Shown one piece after another: positions 4,867 through 8,126 of a stretch of 8,126 nucleotides of DNA. The notes below the pieces were generated by a model. The model did no database searches and was not told the DNA's origin. It saw only the letters and a program-made list of their open reading frames with translations. The stretch lies in assembly GCA_022616085.1 (NCBI GenBank), contig JAKEFN010000084.1, positions 1 to 8,126 of the forward strand. The letters run 5' to 3'. Made by a program: the position numbers and the translations under genes. This DNA comes from a bacterium. Lineage in GTDB: Bacteria > Patescibacteriota > Minisyncoccia > Phycocordibacterales > JAKEFN01. Position 1 is the stretch's first letter. Every line of letters begins with the position of its first letter.

Positions 4867-6525
4867 ATGGGATTGCGAACCAGAAAATATATATTTGTAG
4901 TCGGAGGCGTCCTCTCCGGAGTCGGAAAGGGCGTCACGACGTCCTCCATCGGCGCGATTTTGCAGTCGCGCGGTTTTTCGGTTACGGCCGTAAAGATCGA
5001 CCCGTATATCAATGTTGATGCGGGAACCATGAACCCTACGGAGCACGGCGAAGTTTTTGTTTTGAATGACGGCTACGAGACCGATCAGGATATGGGAAAC
5101 TATGAGAGATTTTTGAATATCTCTCTCCCGCGCGATAACTATATGACGACCGGAAGCGTGTATCTTTCTGTCATAGAGAAAGAACGGAATTTGAAATATA
5201 AGGGGAAATGCGTCGAGGTTGTTCCTCATATTCCTTTGGAAATCATCGAGCGAATCAAGAAAGCGAGTGAAAAAGCGGATGCGGACATTACAACGGTTGA
5301 AGTCGGCGGAACGGTGGGCGAATATCAAAATATTCTTTTTCTTGAAGCGGCGCGGATGATGGAACTCCAGAATCCGGACGATGTGGCTTTTGTCATGGTG
5401 AGCTATCTTCCGGTGCCCGGGAACCTCGGCGAAATGAAAACAAAGCCGACTCAATATGCGGTTCGGACACTCAATTCAACCGGCATTCAGCCCAATATTA
5501 TTGTTGCGAGGAGCGCCACCCCTCTTGATAATATACGAAAGGAAAAAATCGGCATGTTTTGCAATATTGCAAAAGAAAGTGTCATTTCCGCGCCGGATGT
5601 GGAGAGTATTTACGACGTGCCGCTTAATTTTGAAAAAGACAAGCTCTCCGATATTTTGCTTTCATCGCTCAAGCTTAAACCGAAAAAACCAACCGATATG
5701 AAAGAGTGGAAAAGTTTCGTTGCAAAGACGAAAGAGCCGAGGAAGGAAGTTAACATTGCGATTGTAGGAAAATATTTCAATATCGGCGACTTTACGCTCA
5801 CCGATGCCTATATCTCGGTAATCGAAGCGATTAAATATTCCGCATATTCTTTAGGAGCGAAACCGAAAATTCACTGGCTTTCGGCGGAGGATTATGAGGG
5901 CGTAAACGGAAAGAAAAAACTCGCAGGGCTTAAGAAATACGACGGCGTGCTTATCCCGGGCGGTTTCGGGTCGCGCGGCATTGAAGGGAAGCTTGCAGCC
6001 ATTCGATATGTGCGGGAAAACAAAATTCCGTATCTCGGACTCTGCTACGGCATGCAGCTTGCGGTCGTGGAGTATGCACGGAATGTCCTTGGCTGGAGTG
6101 ATGCCAATACGACGGAGATTGACGGGAAAACAGCCCATCCGGTTATAGACATCATGCCGGAACAGAAAGAAAAGATGGCAAAGAGCGACTATGGCGGCAC
6201 GATGCGGCTTGGCGCGTATCCCGCGATTCTCTCAAAGGGCACCATCGCGCGAGAGGCGTATGGCAAGGACGAAATCTCGGAACGGCACCGGCATCGGTAT
6301 GAAGTCAATCCCGATTATATCGCCGAGTTGGAAAAAGCGGGATTTGTTTTTTCGGGAAAATCTCCAGACGGCATTCTTATGGAGATCGCCGAACTCCCTC
6401 ATGATGCGCATCCTTTTTTCCTCGGCACCCAATTCCATCCTGAATTCCACACCCGCCCGCTCTCGCCCCACCCGCTTTTTACGGAGTTTGTGCGGGCGGC
6501 GATGGGGAGTAGGGAAAACAAATAG
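4867..6525 (+). CDS. pyrG: CTP synthase (glutamine-hydrolysing)
   Basis: PyrG makes CTP from UTP, ATP and glutamine, the last step of pyrimidine nucleotide synthesis, in the cytoplasm. The 552-residue protein has an N-terminal amidoligase domain with a P-loop (GGVLSGVGKGVTTSS, 13-26 on), KIDPYINVDAGTMNP and the VEVGGTVGE segment. The C-terminal class I glutaminase has the nucleophile Cys393 in GLCYGMQ and the His524/Glu526 pair in QFHPEF. Length and all catalytic parts are normal. ATG 4867 is preferred over TTG 4861 because MGLRTRKYIFVVGGVLSG fits the family N-terminus; no Shine-Dalgarno is present. The last conserved stretch (6443-6498) is duplicated downstream of hicA, and the final residues after it (AMGSRENK) lie beyond the repeat junction, so this C-terminus may be newly acquired. 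Confidence 0.96.
   Translation: MGLRTRKYIFVVGGVLSGVGKGVTTSSIGAILQSRGFSVTAVKIDPYINVDAGTMNPTEHGEVFVLNDGYETDQDMGNYERFLNISLPRDNYMTTGSVYLSVIEKERNLKYKGKCVEVVPHIPLEIIERIKKASEKADADITTVEVGGTVGEYQNILFLEAARMMELQNPDDVAFVMVSYLPVPGNLGEMKTKPTQYAVRTLNSTGIQPNIIVARSATPLDNIRKEKIGMFCNIAKESVISAPDVESIYDVPLNFEKDKLSDILLSSLKLKPKKPTDMKEWKSFVAKTKEPRKEVNIAIVGKYFNIGDFTLTDAYISVIEAIKYSAYSLGAKPKIHWLSAEDYEGVNGKKKLAGLKKYDGVLIPGGFGSRGIEGKLAAIRYVRENKIPYLGLCYGMQLAVVEYARNVLGWSDANTTEIDGKTAHPVIDIMPEQKEKMAKSDYGGTMRLGAYPAILSKGTIAREAYGKDEISERHRHRYEVNPDYIAELEKAGFVFSGKSPDGILMEIAELPHDAHPFFLGTQFHPEFHTRPLSPHPLFTEFVRAAMGSRENK
6443..6498 (+). repeat. 56-bp direct repeat, left copy (pyrG 3' end)
   Basis: This segment encodes the FHTRPLSPHPLFTEFVRA part of PyrG. 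It matches 7062-7117 at 55 of 56 positions (A6451 versus G7070). The two copies are 619 bases apart and bracket hicB-hicA. It may be an attachment or insertion site, or the edge of a segmental duplication. Confidence 0.92.
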
Positions 6526-6543
6526 TAAGACGGACCAAGGGCG

Positions 6544-6581
6544 TTGATTTTTCCTTTCACCTGTAATACCATACAAGTATG
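6544..6581 (+). promoter_or_regulatory. Probable hicBA promoter with overlapping inverted repeat
   Basis: A TTGATT -35 (6544-6549, the same hexamer as at prfB), a 17-base spacer and a weak TACCAT -10 (6567-6572) predict a start at the A of the hicB ATG (6579). A perfect inverted repeat CATAC-AA-GTATG (6570-6581) covers the -10 end and the start codon, with partial outer arms TAAT (6564-6567) and ATTA (6582-6585). This is where an autoregulatory site would be expected, although the short HicB has no obvious DNA-binding domain. Confidence 0.42.
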
Positions 6582-6842
6582 ATTACTTATACCGTAGAAC
6601 TTGAACCGCAGGAGGAAGGCGGTTATACCGTGACCGTTCCGGCGCTCCCGGGTTGTATTTCCGAGGGAGATACGCTTGAAGAAGCGCTTACAAATATTGA
6701 AGATGCTATCGGCGGCTATCTTCACGTGCTTGCAAAAAATAACAGGAAAATTCCTCTTGAATATTCAGAATTCCGCAAGGTTCAAGTTTTCAAGAAACGC
6801 AGAAAAATTCCTTTGAAGCGCGTCCGGAAGGCGTATGTCTAA
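6579..6842 (+). CDS. hicB: HicB-family antitoxin
   Basis: The 87-residue protein begins MITYTVELEPQEEGGYTVTVPALPGCISEGDTLEEAL in family terms: a strand, a GGY turn, the VPxLPGCxSxGDTxEEAxxN signature (20-39), then a helix (IEDAIGGYLHVL). This is the partly degraded RNase H-like fold of HicB, which binds and neutralises HicA. The C-terminal 20 residues are strongly basic (KKRRKIPLKRVRK) and show no recognisable HTH or ribbon-helix-helix. The gene starts at the first ATG, possibly as a leaderless transcript, and overlaps hicA by 8 bases, which implies translational coupling. The order is antitoxin first. It sits between two copies of the pyrG 3' end and is probably an acquired module. Confidence 0.88.
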   Translation: MITYTVELEPQEEGGYTVTVPALPGCISEGDTLEEALTNIEDAIGGYLHVLAKNNRKIPLEYSEFRKVQVFKKRRKIPLKRVRKAYV

Positions 6843-7059
6843 ACTCCCGCAGGTGAGACCGAGGCGCGTCATAAAAGCCCTTCTGAAGGCGGGATACTCG
6901 GTTCACCACGTGACGGGAAGCCATTATATTCTCTATAAAGATGATCATACTCCTCCGATTTCAGTTGCGTATCATAACAAACCATTAAAGAAAGGGACGC
7001 TCGCCGGAATTCTCAAACAGGCAGGGCTTTCTTTGAAAGATTTTTTGAAGTTATTATAA
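6835..7059 (+). CDS. hicA: HicA-family toxin (mRNA interferase)
   Basis: HicA toxins are small double-stranded-RNA-binding-fold proteins that cleave mRNA using a single His. This 74-residue protein is full length and has the active His30 in GSHYILYK, preceded by RPRRVIKALLKAGY and followed by HNKPLKKGTLAGILKQAGLSLKDF in family style (the GTLxxILKQAGLS helix ends the fold). No key residue is missing, so the toxin looks functional. The ATG (6835) lies within the last codons of hicB, and GGAAGG just upstream can act as a ribosome binding site. Control is expected to be through HicB binding and shared transcription. Confidence 0.9.
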   Translation: MSKLPQVRPRRVIKALLKAGYSVHHVTGSHYILYKDDHTPPISVAYHNKPLKKGTLAGILKQAGLSLKDFLKLL

Positions 7060-7061
7060 AT

Positions 7062-7117
7062 AATTCCACGCCCGCCCGCTCTCGCCCCACCCGCTTTTTA
7101 CGGAGTTTGTGCGGGCG
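7062..7117 (+). repeat. 56-bp direct repeat, right copy of the pyrG 3' end
   Basis: This is a 55/56 match to 6443-6498, beginning 3 bases after the hicA stop. It is read in frame as FHARPLSPHPLFTEFVRA, the same frame as pyrG, with a stop (TAA 7061-7063) just before it. It continues in frame into KNEELKAGV and stops at 7207. It is a fragment of pyrG without the rest of the gene. Confidence 0.92.
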
Positions 7118-7121
7118 AAAA

Positions 7122-7367
7122 ATGAAGAATTGAAAGCAGGAGTTTCAGGCCTCTTGGAAGAATTTTATAAAGAGAGAGACTTCCGAGGATTTAAAACTTA
7201 TTATTGAAGGGATCGGCCCTGCCGGGCATTTCAGAGTTGCGGGAACAGAAGACGTTTTGAAAAAAATACGAAAAGATGAAATGGAAAAATCAGGCCAAGA
7301 GCTTTCGCGGGAGCAAGAAGAGATACAAGCCTTTGGAAAATTTTTAAAAGATAAATTTTTTACATGA
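7122..7367 (+). pseudogene. Small broken reading frame overlapping the next gene
   Basis: A frame open from 7134 ends at TGA 7365-7367 and reads KRETSEDLKLIIEGIG, then GHFRVAGTEDVLKK and EELSREQEEIQAF-like charged text, with codon character of a real gene. Its stop overlaps the next start as ATGA, a common coupling arrangement. It has no start codon of its own: the only in-frame ATG (7122) is followed by a TGA at 7131-7133. Alternatively, removing one T from the TTTT run at 7163-7166 would join it to the pyrG-derived frame to give one continuous protein. It is either a gene disabled by a nonsense or frameshift change, a fragment cut when the upstream DNA was rearranged, or a sequence error. 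No family is recognised. Confidence 0.5.
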
Positions 7368-8126
7368 TAGCCAAACTCCACACTTTTTTATGCGAAAAGT
7401 TTTTCAAGAATAACGCGGAGGTTATGCTCGCGCGGATTGCGGCTGTCGCGATGCCCGTCTCGGTCATGGGCGGGGCGTGGGATGTGTGGTGGCATGTGAT
7501 GGTGGGGAGAGATACTTTTTTTGAGCCGCCGCATCTTATGCTCTACGGCGGTATCGTGGGGAGCATTATGGTAGCCGTATACGGCTACATAGTTTTCAAA
7601 CACGCGGTGTGGCGGCGTTTAGCATTGCTTCTTGTCGGCATTCCGGTCATTGTCGCTCCTTTTGACGAAGTATGGCACGGGATATTTGGCGTTGAAGATC
7701 TCACAAGCGTCTGGATCGTGTGGTCGCCGCCGCATGTGGCACTTGTGCTTGCTGTTATGTTCGGGTGGATTCTTCTCCTGCCTCTTCTCAAGCGCGACAC
7801 GCCGGAAGGGAAACGATTTTTTGGCGCCGTGGCGTTTGCGGGCATACTTTTTCTTTTGAATTTTCTCTCTATCCCGCTTCAGCCGACCGGCGCGTTTCAT
7901 ATTTTGGGAGAGTGGGGCGCAGGATTTCGCATCGCGGGGATTATAGCCGTATTTCTTATAGCGAACCGCTTCATCGGCGGCATCGGCGCCGCAACGCAGA
8001 CCGCGATATTTTTTATCGTGCTCCACGCAATCGGCATTGAGGCGGGGGAGCGTTCGCCCGACATTATCCAGCTCCCACATGCTGACATCCTGTCATGGAT
8101 TGAAGTGTTCGCATATCTCGCGGCCG
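7364..8126 (+). CDS. Multi-pass membrane protein with paired WH...PPH motifs (partial)
   Basis: The gene runs off the right edge; 254 codons are present with no stop. The protein is very hydrophobic, with perhaps seven membrane segments (about 21-38, 58-78, 86-100, 123-142, 152-172, 188-206, 210-224). Two similar motifs stand out. The first is AWDVWWH (38-44), GRD (48-50) and PPH (55-57). The second is PFDEVWH (99-105), G (109), D (112) and WSPPH (120-124). Each places a His pair at a membrane edge, which suggests metal or cofactor binding, but that is inference. The family is not recognised; related uncharacterised membrane proteins with WDxxWH and PPH text may exist. The ATG at 7364 overlaps the previous stop, and no Shine-Dalgarno is seen. 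Bases 7368 onward hold only this gene. Confidence 0.75.
   Translation, partial: MIAKLHTFLCEKFFKNNAEVMLARIAAVAMPVSVMGGAWDVWWHVMVGRDTFFEPPHLMLYGGIVGSIMVAVYGYIVFKHAVWRRLALLLVGIPVIVAPFDEVWHGIFGVEDLTSVWIVWSPPHVALVLAVMFGWILLLPLLKRDTPEGKRFFGAVAFAGILFLLNFLSIPLQPTGAFHILGEWGAGFRIAGIIAVFLIANRFIGGIGAATQTAIFFIVLHAIGIEAGERSPDIIQLPHADILSWIEVFAYLAA

Noticed and set aside
4810..5454. Long minus-strand open frame of 214 codons
   Set aside because: It lies antisense to pyrG, whose protein matches CTP synthase throughout. The end nearest 4810 is only the palindromic element translated.
6037..6054. Altered glutaminase nucleophile motif in PyrG (GLCYGMQ)
   Set aside because: The Cys, the following Gly and the HPE pair are all present. 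A Tyr after the Cys is a tolerated change and gives no reason to think the enzyme is inactive.
6451..6497. GC-rich stretch of the 56-bp repeat as a pyrG terminator
   Set aside because: CCCGC and GCGGG could pair, but the loop is long, no T-run follows, and the left copy is inside the coding sequence.
7145..7381. Minus-strand 78-codon frame
   Set aside because: It is Ser/Phe-rich antisense translation of the small broken plus-strand frame, which has better codon character and the ATGA overlap.
7585..8088. Several minus-strand and plus-strand frames near the right end
   Set aside because: All overlap the continuous membrane protein frame from 7364, whose hydrophobic segments and paired motifs are convincing.

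Overview
The window looks like a piece of a Candidate Phyla Radiation genome (Patescibacteria, probably Parcubacteria-like). The grounds are very short, simple genes, a release factor 2 with a much reduced N-terminal domain, core genes mixed with hypotheticals, almost no Shine-Dalgarno sequences on the plus strand, and repeats packed into gene boundaries. This placement is inference; there is no rRNA or other marker. UGA acts as an ordinary stop here (ftsX ends TGA TGA TAA) and an RF2 is encoded, so this is not one of the CPR lineages that recode UGA.

Layout. Bases 1-96 are the tail of a probable glycosyltransferase, followed by a terminator. Bases 137-470 hold only ambiguous short reading frames on both strands plus a second terminator. 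Bases 537-1757 (minus) encode a six-hairpin glycoside hydrolase with its own terminator, Shine-Dalgarno and promoter. A divergent promoter pair (about 1785-1871) then separates it from a plus-strand block of core genes: prfB (RF2), ftsE, ftsX and pyrG (CTP synthase). After pyrG come a hicB-hicA toxin-antitoxin pair, a broken small reading frame, and the first 254 codons of a multi-pass membrane protein that runs off the end of the window.

The repeat structure is the most notable content. (1) prfB carries, at its extreme N-terminus, two in-frame tandem copies of a 66-bp unit containing a perfect GGGGAAAC/GTTTCCCC palindrome. (2) Every junction in prfB-ftsE-ftsX-pyrG holds a copy of one roughly 100-bp imperfect palindrome with arms built from TCAAAAC-like heptads around a shared core. 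(3) The last 56 bp of the conserved part of pyrG are repeated (55/56) just after hicA, so the toxin-antitoxin pair is bracketed by direct repeats of the pyrG 3' end and looks like a cassette inserted there. The pyrG-hicB junction has no intergenic palindrome, which fits a later insertion.

Functionally, prfB ends translation at UAA/UGA, FtsEX is the divisome ABC complex that controls cell-wall hydrolysis, and PyrG makes CTP. prfB next to ftsEX is a common bacterial arrangement. hicBA is an accessory module. The final membrane protein is unrecognised but has two similar WH...PPH motifs.
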